DNA of 64,000 nucleotides from Pseudothauera nasutitermitis (GTDB lineage: Bacteria; Pseudomonadota; Gammaproteobacteria; Burkholderiales; Rhodocyclaceae), in assembly GCF_004801295.1 (NCBI RefSeq), contig NZ_SSOC01000006.1:124001-188000 (forward strand), in the 5' to 3' direction. The number at the start of each line of letters is the position of its first letter. Within the stretch, counting starts at the first letter, position 1. The position numbers and the translations under genes were made by a program. Shown here piece after piece: positions 17,129-27,533 of the stretch. Below the pieces are notes generated by a model. It worked only from the letters and a program-made list of their open reading frames with translations. It had not been told where the DNA came from and did not search any database.

Positions 17129-17175
17129 TGGCGCAAATTCGTTATGCGCCAATTTGCGCCAGTTTGGCGCAAATT
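17129..17175 (-). promoter_or_regulatory. Palindromic operator array upstream of the altered fic gene
   Basis: The 11-base word TGGCGCAAATT occurs three times within 47 bases: plus orientation at 17129-17139, inverted at 17151-17161, and plus at 17165-17175. Copies two and three form a perfect inverted repeat with 11-base arms and a 3-base centre; copies one and two form a second with an 11-base spacer. The array begins 10 bases upstream of the fic ATG (minus strand), where a bound protein would block transcription. A shorter ATGCGCC word recurs at 17144-17150 and 17194-17200. The likely binder is the winged helix of the Fic protein itself. Confidence 0.8.
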
Positions 17176-17323
17176 GCAATCCGGGAACCTTATATGCGCC
17201 ACCCACCTGGCGTCGAGGCGGCCGACGATGAGGCGTCGGAGCCGTCTTGAGCGTGCCGCCATGATTGTGGTCACGTGCGCTACAGGATAGCTTGTGCGCG
17301 AGTACTGCACCGGAGCGCCAAGG

Positions 17324-18037
17324 ATGCCACCGCCGCCCGATTCACCGTCCGCCCGCTTCTCCGCCCTCGATCGCCTCGGCCTCAACCTCCACGCCGTTTT
17401 CGACGTGGACAGACTCCCCGCCGAACTGCTGGCTGACCTTCGCCGCCACTTCACCCCGGCGCACCCCGTCCGCCAGCTCATTCTCATCGGCAACGCCGGC
17501 CGCGCGTTGTGGGCCTCGGTGAAAGCCGCCGGGCTGGATTCAGCCGATCCCATCGACGATTTCAGCGTGCGTGCGGTTGCGCGGTGGTTCGCCGGGCAGT
17601 TGCCCGGCCACCGATACACCTTGCTGTACCCCGGCGACAGGCCCGTCGGCTTGCAGGCGCTCGGACAATTGGCCGGATGGCATCATGCCACACCCTTCAT
17701 GGTAGGCATCCTGCCGGGGTGGGGGAGCTGGTTCGGCTACCGGGCGGCGCTACTGGCCGATACGAGCTTGCCGGTCACCGCGCCGCTGCGGGTGGAATCA
17801 CCCTGTCTCGCCTGTGCGGCGCAACCCTGCATTGCCGCCTGTCCGGCACGGGCGATGGAGGGGGGCGGTTTTGTGCTGGAGAAGTGTCTGGCGTACCGGC
17901 GGCAGCCGGGTTCCCCGTGCCGGGCGCGCTGCCTCGCGCGCGATGCCTGTCCGGTGGGGCGGGCGCATCGCTACGACGAGGATCACATGCGCCACACCTA
18001 CGAGCACTCGCTGCGGATGATCGAGCGCCACTTCTGA
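17324..18037 (+). CDS. Small Fe-S (4Fe-4S dicluster-like) protein of unknown role
   Basis: A 237-residue soluble protein from the ATG at 17324; a GTG at 17294 would add ten residues. The N-terminal two thirds (about 10-150) form an alpha/beta part without a family I can name (PVRQLILIGNAGRALWASVK; HHATPFMVGILPGWGSWFGY). The C-terminal part has a cysteine-rich motif SPCLACAAQPCIAACPARAM (about 158-177) and then CLAYRRQPGSPCRARCLARD and CPVGRAHRY, at least eight cysteines in all. The first set resembles CxxCxx(x)CxxxCP, a [4Fe-4S] ligand pattern, in the style of the QueG C-terminal ferredoxin domain. It is a single gene between fic and asparaginase genes. Function not inferred. Confidence 0.75.
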   Translation: MPPPPDSPSARFSALDRLGLNLHAVFDVDRLPAELLADLRRHFTPAHPVRQLILIGNAGRALWASVKAAGLDSADPIDDFSVRAVARWFAGQLPGHRYTLLYPGDRPVGLQALGQLAGWHHATPFMVGILPGWGSWFGYRAALLADTSLPVTAPLRVESPCLACAAQPCIAACPARAMEGGGFVLEKCLAYRRQPGSPCRARCLARDACPVGRAHRYDEDHMRHTYEHSLRMIERHF

Positions 18038-18057
18038 ATCTCCGGGCGCCGGCCCGT

Positions 18058-19049
18058 TCAGCCGGGCGTTTGGGCGACCGTTGCGAACAGGTTCGGGTCG
18101 CCGCTGGCGATGGCCAGCATCAGCAGCACACGCGCCTGCAGCGCGGAGCACCAGCCGGCCGCCTGCAGCGCCGGGTAGGTCCGGCGCGCGGTGACCGGGC
18201 CGGCGGCCACGCGGCTGGCGCGTACCAGTTGCAGGCCGGCACCGGCGGCGCGCTCGACGGCGGGCAGCCAGGTGTCCGGCAGGCTGCCGTTGCCGGGCAG
18301 GGCGAGCACTACGCCGGCGGCACCGGCGTGGATCAGGGCGTCGAGCAGTCGCGGGTCGGCACCGGCGGAGACGTGCAGCACTTCCACCCAGGGCAGGGCT
18401 TCCAGGCGGTCGAGTACGCCGCGCGGCAAGGCGGCGGCGCCGGGTGCGCTGCCGGTGCGCAGGCGGGTGGGCGGCGCGGCCAGTCCCAGCGGGCCGGCCT
18501 GCGGGGCGCGGAAGGCGGCCGGGCGGATGGTGTGGGCCTTGGCGAAGTCGTCGGCGCCGAACACCTCGCCGCCCAGCGCGAGCAGCACGCCGGGGCCGTG
18601 GAAGGCGGGGCTGGCCGCTACGCCCACGGCTTCCCAGAGGTTCATCGGCCCGTCGGCGGACAGCGCGGTGGACGGGCGCATGGCGGCGGTCATCACCACC
18701 GGTTTGTCACCGTGCACGGCCAGATGCAGGAACCAGGCGGTTTCTTCCAGCGTGTCGGTGCCGTGGGTGATCACGACGCCGCCGATGGTGGGATCGTCGC
18801 GCAGGGCCTGCACGCGGCGGGCGAGCTGCGGCCAGTGCGGTGGGCCGATGTCCTTGCTGTCCAGGTTGAACAGCTGTTCGGCGCGGATTTCCGCCAGTTC
18901 GCCGAGTTGCGGAACGGCGGCGAGCAGGGCATGCGCGCCGAGCGCCCCGGCAGCATAGCCAGTGGTGTCGGTGGCCGAGGCGGCGGCACCGGCGATGGTG
19001 CCGCCGGTGGCGACCAGCGCGACGACGGGGCGTGCGGGCAGGCCGGTGC

Positions 19050-19053
<4 letters not shown>
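18058..19053 (-). CDS. L-asparaginase
   Basis: Hydrolyses L-asparagine to aspartate and ammonia. The 331 residues carry both catalytic threonine signatures: VALVATGGTIAG (11-22, nucleophile Thr 19 in TGGTI) and VITHGTDTLEETAWF (about 93-107). The AAMRP block follows. No signal peptide is seen, so the enzyme is probably cytoplasmic. The start overlaps the aspartase stop by 4 bases (ATGA), so aspartase and asparaginase are one translationally coupled unit that turns asparagine into aspartate and then fumarate. Confidence 0.92.
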
Positions 19054-20453
<1,400 letters not shown>

Positions 20454-20541
20454 CGTTCTTCCTCCTCGTGGTCGGGCGGTGTCGCCGCCCCGCTCGCAGT
20501 GTAGCGGAAGGTTTGCCGCGCGGCCCGTCGATGACATGGCC

Positions 20542-20568
20542 CTGACGGCGCGGGGGCGCCTATACAAT
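20542..20568 (+). promoter_or_regulatory. Possible sigma-70 promoter of the GGDEF gene
   Basis: In the 149-base gap between divergent aspA and the GGDEF gene, CTGACG (20542-20547, 4 of 6 to TTGACA) and TACAAT (20563-20568, 5 of 6 to TATAAT) are separated by 15 bases, which is shorter than ideal. The -10 box stands out from a GC-rich surround and lies 35 bases before the ATG. Direct evidence of use is lacking. Confidence 0.35.
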
Positions 20569-20602
20569 GGCGCATCGCAATCGATGCCTTGGGGGGAAGG
20601 GG

Positions 20603-22732
20603 ATGCGCGCGAGGTCGCGCCAGTCGATGGGCCTGGCCGTGCTCCTGGTGGTGGGGCTGGCGGCTGCCGCGCTGGGGCTGCTGGTCGGCACGCTGGCCAG
20701 TGAAAGCCTGCTGGAGCGCTGGCGCGCCGAACGCCTGAGCGAACTGGGCGGCATCCGCGCGCGGCTGGAGGGCGCGTTGAGCGGTGCGACCAACCTGACC
20801 GCCGGGCTGGTGGCCGACGTGGCGATGGAAGGCGGCATCGATCCGCACAAGTTCGCCCGCCATGCCCGCGAACTGATGACCGAGCGCTCCCTGCTGCGCA
20901 ACATCGCCCTGGCGCCGGACAACGTGATCGCCATGATGTATCCGATGCAGGGCAACGAAGCCGCGCTGGGCCTGGATCTGCTCAACCATCCGCAGCAGGG
21001 CGTGTCGACCCGGCGCATGCTGGAAATCCGCGGCCCGGTGCTCGCCGGGCCGCTGGATCTGGCCCAGGGCGGGCGCGCACTGATCCACCGCGTGCCGATC
21101 TACCGCAGCCCGGCGGACGGCTTGCCGCGCAGCGGGGACTACTGGGGGCTGATGAGCACCCCGGTGGATTTCGACGGTCTGCTGCGCGAGGCCGGCTTGC
21201 TCGACCATCGCCTGTCCTACCGCATCGCCCTGCGCGGGGTGGATGGCCTGGGCGAGGGCGGCGCGGTATTCTGGGGCGACGCGGCCCTGTTCGACGATCC
21301 CGACGCCTTCCTGCTCGACGTGCGCGTGCTCGAGGGCAGTTGGCGCATGGCGGCCCGGCCGCTGGGCGCGCCGGCCGGGCTGGAAGGCATCGTCTGGGGT
21401 TCGCGCATCCTTTCCCTGCTGCTCGCCGTGCTGACCATCGCGCTGGTCTACAAGATCGACCGGGTGAATCGCCGGCTGGCCGATTCCGAGCAGTTGCACC
21501 GCGAAACGGCCGAGCAGCTGCAGGACGTGCTGTTCCGCACCGACGAGCGCCAGCGCGTGACCTACCTCAGCCCGGCGTGGACCCCGCTCAGCGGACGCGA
21601 GCCGGAAGACTGCCTGGGCGTGCCGTGGAGCACGCTGCTGCATCCCGCCGATTCGCCGCGTGCGCGGCGCACCTATACCGATTTCATCGCGGCGCGGGCG
21701 GGCGACTACGATGAATCCTTCCGCCTGCAGGACGGCGAGGGCCGCGTGCGCGAGGTGCAGGTGCGCGCCGCGCTGCACCGCGACGCCGGCGAAGAGGTGG
21801 CCGGCACGGTCGGGGTGATCATGGACGTCACCGAGCGCAAGCGCCTGGAGGCCCGCCTGGAGGTGGCCGCGCGCATGTTCGAGCGCAGCGGCGAGGGCAT
21901 CGTGGTGTTCGACGGCGACGGGCGCATCCAGTCGGTCAACCCCGCGTTCACGCGCATCACCGGCTATGCCGCCGGCGAGATGATCGGCACCCGCCGCGAC
22001 CCGTTCGCCCGGCCGGACGGGCAGGAAGGCGTGCTGGAGCCATTGCGCCTCGAATGGGGCGAGGGCGATTTCTGGCAGGGCGAGGTCGATGGCGTGCGGC
22101 GCGACGGCACGTGCTACCCGATGGCGCTGTCAGTGACCGCGGTGCGCGACGAAAACGGCGTGCTGACCGAACGGGTGGCGATCTTCTCCGACATCAGCGA
22201 GCGCCGCGCCACGCTGGAGCATGTGCGCCACCTCGCGCTGCACGACAGCCTTACCGGCCTGGCCAACCGCGTGCTGCTGGCCAGCCGCTTCGAGCAGGGT
22301 GCCGCGCTGGCGCGCCGCGAAGGGCACGGCATGGCACTGTTGTACTTCGACCTGGACGGCTTCAAGCCGCTCAACGACCGCTACGGGCACGAGGCCGGCG
22401 ACCGCATGCTGCGCCACGTGGCCGCCCAGCTCACCGAGGAAGTGCGCCAGAGCGACACCGTGGCGCGCGTGGGCGGCGACGAGTTCGCCGTGCTGCTCGG
22501 CCGCATGGGTACGCTGGCCGATGCCGAGAAGGTCGCCGCCAAGGTGGTCGAGGCGCTCGCCCAGCCGCTGGTCTGGCACGGCGAGCAGTTGCGCGTCGGG
22601 GTGAGCATCGGCATCGGCCTGTATCCGCTGCACGGCGAGACGCTGGACGAACTGATGCGCGTGGCCGACCGTGCGATGTACCAGGCCAAGACGGACGGCA
22701 ACGGCGGCTGGCGGGTGGCGCGCCCGGCATGA
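20603..22732 (+). CDS. CHASE-PAS-PAS-GGDEF diguanylate cyclase
   Basis: Membrane sensor enzyme making cyclic di-GMP. The ATG at 20603 is chosen because GGGGGGAAGGGG lies directly upstream. Of the 709 residues, membrane helix 1 is about 9-30 and a CHASE-like periplasmic domain (about 85-230) contains RNIALAPDNVIAMMYPMQGN. Helix 2 is about 266-284, two PAS domains span about 300-410 and 420-535, and the GGDEF domain lies at about 540-705. The active-site RVGGDEFAVLL (about 622) is intact, and RQSD five residues before it matches the RxxD inhibitory product-binding site. There is no EAL domain. It should be a working, feedback-inhibited cyclase responding to an extracytoplasmic ligand. Confidence 0.93.
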   Translation: MRARSRQSMGLAVLLVVGLAAAALGLLVGTLASESLLERWRAERLSELGGIRARLEGALSGATNLTAGLVADVAMEGGIDPHKFARHARELMTERSLLRNIALAPDNVIAMMYPMQGNEAALGLDLLNHPQQGVSTRRMLEIRGPVLAGPLDLAQGGRALIHRVPIYRSPADGLPRSGDYWGLMSTPVDFDGLLREAGLLDHRLSYRIALRGVDGLGEGGAVFWGDAALFDDPDAFLLDVRVLEGSWRMAARPLGAPAGLEGIVWGSRILSLLLAVLTIALVYKIDRVNRRLADSEQLHRETAEQLQDVLFRTDERQRVTYLSPAWTPLSGREPEDCLGVPWSTLLHPADSPRARRTYTDFIAARAGDYDESFRLQDGEGRVREVQVRAALHRDAGEEVAGTVGVIMDVTERKRLEARLEVAARMFERSGEGIVVFDGDGRIQSVNPAFTRITGYAAGEMIGTRRDPFARPDGQEGVLEPLRLEWGEGDFWQGEVDGVRRDGTCYPMALSVTAVRDENGVLTERVAIFSDISERRATLEHVRHLALHDSLTGLANRVLLASRFEQGAALARREGHGMALLYFDLDGFKPLNDRYGHEAGDRMLRHVAAQLTEEVRQSDTVARVGGDEFAVLLGRMGTLADAEKVAAKVVEALAQPLVWHGEQLRVGVSIGIGLYPLHGETLDELMRVADRAMYQAKTDGNGGWRVARPA

Positions 22733-22755
22733 GCGGGCGTCGTGAAGACGACGCG

Positions 22756-24564
22756 TCAGTCCGGCCGGGTTTCGGCTTCCTGCTGTTGCAGCGCCCACAT
22801 GCGCGTGTAGTGGCCGCCGCGTGCGAGCAACTGGAGATGGGTGCCGCGCTCGACGATTTCGCCCTGGTCGAGCACGAGGATTTCGTCGGCGTTCATCACC
22901 GTGGACAGGCGGTGGGCGATGACCAGCGCGGTGCGCCCGGCGGCGGCCAGTTCCAGTTGGGCCTGGATGGCTTTCTCGGTCTTCGAGTCGAGCGCCGAGG
23001 TGGCCTCGTCGAAGATCAGGATGGCCGGATTCTTCAGCAGCGCGCGGGCGATCGCCACGCGCTGCTTCTCGCCGCCGGAGAGCTTCAGCCCGCGCTCGCC
23101 CACGCGGGTGTCGTAGCCGTCCGGCAGGCGGGCGACGAAATCGCCGAGCTGGGCGGCGGCGGCCGCCGCCTCCACTTCCGCGCGGCTGGCCTGAGGGCGG
23201 CCGTACTGGATGTTGTAGAACAGCGTGTCGTTGAACAGTACGGTGTCCTGCGGGACGATGCCGATGGCCGCGCGCAGGCTGCTCTGGGTGAGTTCGCGGA
23301 TGTCCTGCCCGTCGATGCGGATGGCGCCGCCCTGCACGTCGTAGAAGCGGTACAGCAGGCGGGCCAGGGTGGATTTGCCCGAGCCGGAATGGCCGACCAC
23401 CGCCACCGTGTGCCCGGCCGGCACCTCGAAGCTTACGCCGTGCAGGATCGTGCGCCGGGGATCGTAGCCGAAGCGCACGTCGTCGAAGCGCAGCGCCGCC
23501 GGGCCGGGGGCCAGGGCGTGCGCGCCCGGCGCGTCGGCGACCTCGCGGTCCACATCGAGCAGAGAGAACATGCGCTCGATGTCGGTGAGCGCCTGGCGCA
23601 GCTCGCGGTAGATCACTCCGAGGAAGTTCAGCGGAATCGACAATTGCAGCATGAAGGCGTTGACCAGCACGATGTCGCCCAGCGTCATGCCGCCGTCGGC
23701 CACGCGCACGGCGGCCTGCCACATCATCACTGTCACGCCCACCGCCAGGATCACCGCCTGACCGAGGTTGAGCAGCGCCAGCGACTGCTGCGAGACGGTC
23801 TGCGCGTGGATCCACTTCTTCAACTGCTCGTCGTAGCGCGTGGCCTCGAAGGCCTCGTTGTTGAAGTACTTGACCGTCTCGAAGTTGAGCAGGCTGTCGA
23901 TGGCGCGTGAGTTGGCCGCCGAATCGAGTTCGTTGGCGCGCCGGCGCAGCGCGGTGCGCCAGTTGGTGACCACCACGGTGAAGCCGATGTAGGCGCTCAG
24001 GGTGATCGTGGTAACCAGCGCGAAGATGCTGTCGTAATGGATCAGCAGGATGCCGATCACCAGCAGGATCTCCACCAGCGTGGGCAGGATGGAATACAGC
24101 GTGTAGCTGATCAGCGCGTTGATCGAGCGCGTGCCGCGTTCGATGTCGCGCGTCAGGCCGCCGGTCTGGCGTTCCAGGTGGAAGCGCAGGCTGAGCCCGT
24201 GCAGGTGGCGGAAGACCTGCAGCGAGATGGCCCGCACGGCTTCCTGGGTGACGCGCACGAAGACGAATTCGCGCAGTTCGGTGAACAGCGAGGAGGAAAA
24301 GCGCAGCACGCCGTAGGCCAGCAGCAGGGCGGCCGGCACCACCACGTAGGCCTGCCCGGTGGTCAGGCCGAGGGCGTCGATGAGGTGCTTGAACACCAGG
24401 GGCACCGAAACGTTGGCGCCCTTGGCGGCGATCAGACAGGCGAGCGCGAACAGTACCCGGCCCTTGTAGGCCCACAGGTAGGGAAACAGGCTTTTCAGGG
24501 TCTGCCAGTCGCGCCGCTCGGAGGTGGCCGCTGCGGGCGGCGGGAGGGAGGCGGCGTTACGCAT
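22756..24564 (-). CDS. Atm1/HMT1-like ABC exporter (membrane and ATPase domains fused)
   Basis: Inner-membrane half-transporter of 602 residues. Six membrane helices occupy about 35-325 and the ATPase domain the rest. Walker A is GHSGSGKST (about 390), signature LSGGEKQRVAIARA (about 495), Walker B ILIFDEATSALD (about 517) and switch His in VIAHRLSTV. The segment NFETVKYFNNEAFEATRYDE in the membrane domain is characteristic of Atm1-type exporters, which move glutathione-linked sulfur compounds or heavy-metal conjugates. The opening LKSLFPYLWAYKGRVLFALA also fits. The substrate here is inferred from family only. It is a single gene convergent with the GGDEF gene. Confidence 0.9.
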   Translation of the reverse strand: MRNAASLPPPAAATSERRDWQTLKSLFPYLWAYKGRVLFALACLIAAKGANVSVPLVFKHLIDALGLTTGQAYVVVPAALLLAYGVLRFSSSLFTELREFVFVRVTQEAVRAISLQVFRHLHGLSLRFHLERQTGGLTRDIERGTRSINALISYTLYSILPTLVEILLVIGILLIHYDSIFALVTTITLSAYIGFTVVVTNWRTALRRRANELDSAANSRAIDSLLNFETVKYFNNEAFEATRYDEQLKKWIHAQTVSQQSLALLNLGQAVILAVGVTVMMWQAAVRVADGGMTLGDIVLVNAFMLQLSIPLNFLGVIYRELRQALTDIERMFSLLDVDREVADAPGAHALAPGPAALRFDDVRFGYDPRRTILHGVSFEVPAGHTVAVVGHSGSGKSTLARLLYRFYDVQGGAIRIDGQDIRELTQSSLRAAIGIVPQDTVLFNDTLFYNIQYGRPQASRAEVEAAAAAAQLGDFVARLPDGYDTRVGERGLKLSGGEKQRVAIARALLKNPAILIFDEATSALDSKTEKAIQAQLELAAAGRTALVIAHRLSTVMNADEILVLDQGEIVERGTHLQLLARGGHYTRMWALQQQEAETRPD

Positions 24565-24591
24565 GCGGCGATTCTACCTCCGCCGCGCGGG

Positions 24592-25509
24592 TCAGCCCTG
24601 CGGTTTCGGCAGCGGCGGCAGGCCGATGAGCTGCAGCCATTCGCGCAGTTCGGCCAGTCCGGCGCTGGTCAATTCCGCCATGTCCGCTTCTTCCAGTTCG
24701 AGCATCGCCGCGCGCAGATAGACGATGCCACCGCCCCCGGCTTCCGGCGCCAGCGCGGTGGACGCCACGCCGGCGGCCAGCTGCAGCACGCCGGCCAGCA
24801 GATAGGGGCGAGAATCGGGCTCGAAGCCGCCGCCTTCGGGGTCGCGCTGCCAATACACCACGTCGGCCAGTTCGGTGGGGACGCCCCAGTCGGCCAGCAG
24901 CACCGCCGACAGTTCGTGGTGGTCGAAACCGAAGGCCTGCTGTTCGAGCAGTTGCAGCGGTACGCCGCGTTCGGCGGCGCGTGCCAGCACGGTGCCGTAC
25001 TCGTCCGGCGCGGCGGTGGCGAAGGCCAGCCGGCCGATGCCGGCGAGCAGGCCGAGCACGAAGGCCTCGCCCGGGCGGAACTGGCGGAAATGCGCGGCCA
25101 GGCGGTCCATCAGCACGGCGGTGTACAGCGATTCGGTCCAGAACATCTGGTAGTTGAAGTGCGTGCAGCGCGGCCGCGCGTGGTCGCGGATCATCGACAG
25201 CGCCAGCGCGTGTGCGCGCACCATCTGCATGCCTGCGCGCACCACCGCGCGCTTGAGGTCGAGGGTGCGCTCGATGCCGCCGAAGCGCGCGGCGTTGGCC
25301 GCGCGCAGCACGAAGCCGGTGAGCGCCGGATCGGTCTGGATGACGCGCACGGTCTCGTCGATGCTTGCCTCGGGGTCGCGCGCCAGTTCGATCAGGCGCA
25401 GCGCGGCGCCCTTCGGGCTGGGCAGCGCTTCGGCGTCGAGCAGGAAGCGGCGGATCTGGTCGCGCGTGACATCCGGGTCGCGCGGCGCGGAGGCGGCGGG
25501 TGTGCTCAT
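24592..25509 (-). CDS. HDOD-domain signalling protein
   Basis: A 305-residue soluble protein whose HDOD domain spans about 18-220 (LPSPKGAALRLIELARDPEA, VIQTDPALTGFVLRAANAAR, GLLAGIGRLAF, FGFDHHELSAVLLADWGVP). HDOD is a non-catalytic relative of HD phosphohydrolases found in bacterial signalling proteins, often linked to cyclic di-GMP, motility or chemotaxis. The HD metal pair is incomplete, as expected. The ATG at 25509 overlaps the stop of the DUF1631 gene by 4 bases, so the two are coupled. The C-terminal 70 residues have no named domain. Confidence 0.88.
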   Translation of the reverse strand: MSTPAASAPRDPDVTRDQIRRFLLDAEALPSPKGAALRLIELARDPEASIDETVRVIQTDPALTGFVLRAANAARFGGIERTLDLKRAVVRAGMQMVRAHALALSMIRDHARPRCTHFNYQMFWTESLYTAVLMDRLAAHFRQFRPGEAFVLGLLAGIGRLAFATAAPDEYGTVLARAAERGVPLQLLEQQAFGFDHHELSAVLLADWGVPTELADVVYWQRDPEGGGFEPDSRPYLLAGVLQLAAGVASTALAPEAGGGGIVYLRAAMLELEEADMAELTSAGLAELREWLQLIGLPPLPKPQG

Positions 25510-27533
25510 GATCTGTTCTCGTGGCGTTCCAGCGCGTCGTCAACGATGCGGTCGAGCACTGCGTTGTGATCGGCGCGGGTGGCCTCGCCGGTGGCGAAGC
25601 GGCGCGCCAGTTCGTCCCGGGTCAGCGCCACGGCGCGTTGACCCTGGCGGTTGGCGAACAGGTACAGCGTGCGGGCGGGGCTGATCCAGGTGAGGCGCAC
25701 GCGGCGCACCGCGCCGTCGGTTTCGCGCAATTCCAGCCAGTCGCCGCGCGCGAGCAGGCCGAGTTCCAGGCTGGTGTCGCTTTCCGGTTCGGGGGCCGCG
25801 TCGCCTTGATAGGCCAGCCGCCGTTCGGCGGCGGGCACCTGCGGCACCGGGGCGACGGCCATGCCGGTGCGCACGGCGGCGGCGTGCAGGCGGGCGAGTT
25901 CCCCCAGGAAGGCGTCGCGCGCGGTGGCCTGCGTACTGTCCGGCGGAAGGGCTTCGCGCAGGCCGCGCAGCAGCGGGTCGAGCAGGCGCGCGAGGCGTTC
26001 ACGTTCTTCCGCGCTGTGCTTGGGACGCACGCTCCAGACCAGGTCCTGGAGCAGCGCACGGGCGTGGCGCCAGGCCGGCGCGTCGGGGCCGCCGTCCAGC
26101 CAGGCGCGGGTGAGAATCTCCGGCCAGGCGGTGTCGAGGAAGGTGCGCAGGCTGTCCGGCAGGGAGGCGTCGGTGACCAGCGGGGCCAGTTCCTGATCGG
26201 CGGCGCGGCGCGCGAGCTGCTGGCGTTCGCGCTCCTCGAGGCGTCCCGTGAGCGTGGCGGCGCGCTCGTCGGCATCGCGTTCCTGCCTGCTCAGCCAGCT
26301 TTCCAGCGCGTCATGGCAGGCGGCGAAGAGCGCCGGCGAGGCGTTCCGCTCGCGTTCGATGCGTTCGATCAGTGCGCTGGCCTCGCGGTACAGCGAGCTG
26401 TCCGGGGTGAGTTCCCCATCCCAGGTGGCGCCGGCGAGCGCCAGCAGGTTGAGCAGCCGGCGCGCGGGGTGGTCGCGTTCGGCGAAGAAATCGTGGTCGT
26501 TCAAGGCGAGCTGCAGCATCGGCAGCTGCAGGCGGCCGATCAGCGACTTGATGGCCGGGGGCAGCGATATGCTGTTGAACAGGTGCTCGAAAAGCGTGGC
26601 GACGACGTCGAGGACGATCCGGTCGGCCTCGGCCACGACCTTGCCCAGGCCGGCGCCGAGCAGCGCGCGGATCTGGTTGGCGGGAGCATGGGGGCCGTGT
26701 TCGAGCGCGAAGCTGCGGCCGCCGTATTGCAGCGCGCCTGCGCCGAGCCGTGCCTCCGCCAGTGCATCGGGCAGCGCGGCATCGCGCCGGTCGGAGCGCG
26801 GCGGCGCGGCGGGGGCCCCCTGCGCGGCGGAGGTGCCGGGAGCGGGACGGCCGCCGGGGCGCAGCGGCGGATCGGCTTCGCCGTCGCGGCTCGGATCGAT
26901 GAGCAGGGCGTCGGCCTGGAAGAGCAGTTCGGGCAGCGCGGCGGCCAGGTCGGTGGCCAGCATGCGCACGATGCGCGCCCGGTTCTCCAGCGCGCCGCCC
27001 AGCGATGAACAGGCATCCAGCAGGGCCTCGCAGACGGCTGCCGGACCGAAGGGGTCGGCGCTCGCATCGAGTTCTTCCCGGCCGAGCAGCAGCGCCACGC
27101 GCGGACGCAGGCGCCCCAGCACGGCGGCACAGCGGGCTTCCAGCGGGGTGCTGAGGGCCTGCGTTTCGGGGGAAATTTCCACGCTGCCGGGGGCGAACAG
27201 CTGGAACGCGGGCAGCAGGCATTCCCCTTCATCGGCGCCGTCATCCGGCAGCGTGGAGCTTTCCGTGCGGCGCCGGTAGGCAGCCTCGAACGCGCTGGCG
27301 AACCTGGCCGGCAGGTCGCGCGCGAGCGCGCGAAGCTGGTACTGCGCTTCCAGCCATTGCAGCGAGGCGGCGAGTTCGGAGGTCGCCTTGCGCTGCGCGC
27401 CCAGTTCGGCGTCGATGCGCGCGGCGGAAGCCTCCAGCGTGGCCGACAACTGGCGGACGTAGCGTTCACGGCAGGCCGCGAGCAGTTCGGCGAACGACTT
27501 GAACGGCGTCGTGCGCGGTACGGCTGGAGGCAT
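25506..27533 (-). CDS. DUF1631 family protein
   Basis: A large (675-residue) cytoplasmic protein of the DUF1631 family, common in Beta- and Gammaproteobacteria and of unknown biochemistry. The start at 27533 (MPPAVPRTTPFKSFAELLAA) is the first good ATG; the frame continues to 27671 with a doubtful leader. The protein is mostly helical with coiled-coil-like runs. The C-terminal part (about 570-670; LGLLARGDWLELRETDGAVR, RVRLTWISPARTLYLFANRQ) looks like a small beta-barrel and resembles PilZ-type domains, which would bind cyclic di-GMP; that is an inference. Coupling to an HDOD gene near a cyclase gene also suggests a signalling role. Confidence 0.82.
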   Translation of the reverse strand: MPPAVPRTTPFKSFAELLAACRERYVRQLSATLEASAARIDAELGAQRKATSELAASLQWLEAQYQLRALARDLPARFASAFEAAYRRRTESSTLPDDGADEGECLLPAFQLFAPGSVEISPETQALSTPLEARCAAVLGRLRPRVALLLGREELDASADPFGPAAVCEALLDACSSLGGALENRARIVRMLATDLAAALPELLFQADALLIDPSRDGEADPPLRPGGRPAPGTSAAQGAPAAPPRSDRRDAALPDALAEARLGAGALQYGGRSFALEHGPHAPANQIRALLGAGLGKVVAEADRIVLDVVATLFEHLFNSISLPPAIKSLIGRLQLPMLQLALNDHDFFAERDHPARRLLNLLALAGATWDGELTPDSSLYREASALIERIERERNASPALFAACHDALESWLSRQERDADERAATLTGRLEERERQQLARRAADQELAPLVTDASLPDSLRTFLDTAWPEILTRAWLDGGPDAPAWRHARALLQDLVWSVRPKHSAEERERLARLLDPLLRGLREALPPDSTQATARDAFLGELARLHAAAVRTGMAVAPVPQVPAAERRLAYQGDAAPEPESDTSLELGLLARGDWLELRETDGAVRRVRLTWISPARTLYLFANRQGQRAVALTRDELARRFATGEATRADHNAVLDRIVDDALERHENRS

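Noticed and set aside
15707-18037. Toxin-antitoxin pair made of the altered Fic protein and the Fe-S protein
   Set aside because: The genes are on opposite strands, the Fe-S protein has no antitoxin features, and the Fic protein carries its own inhibitory motif.
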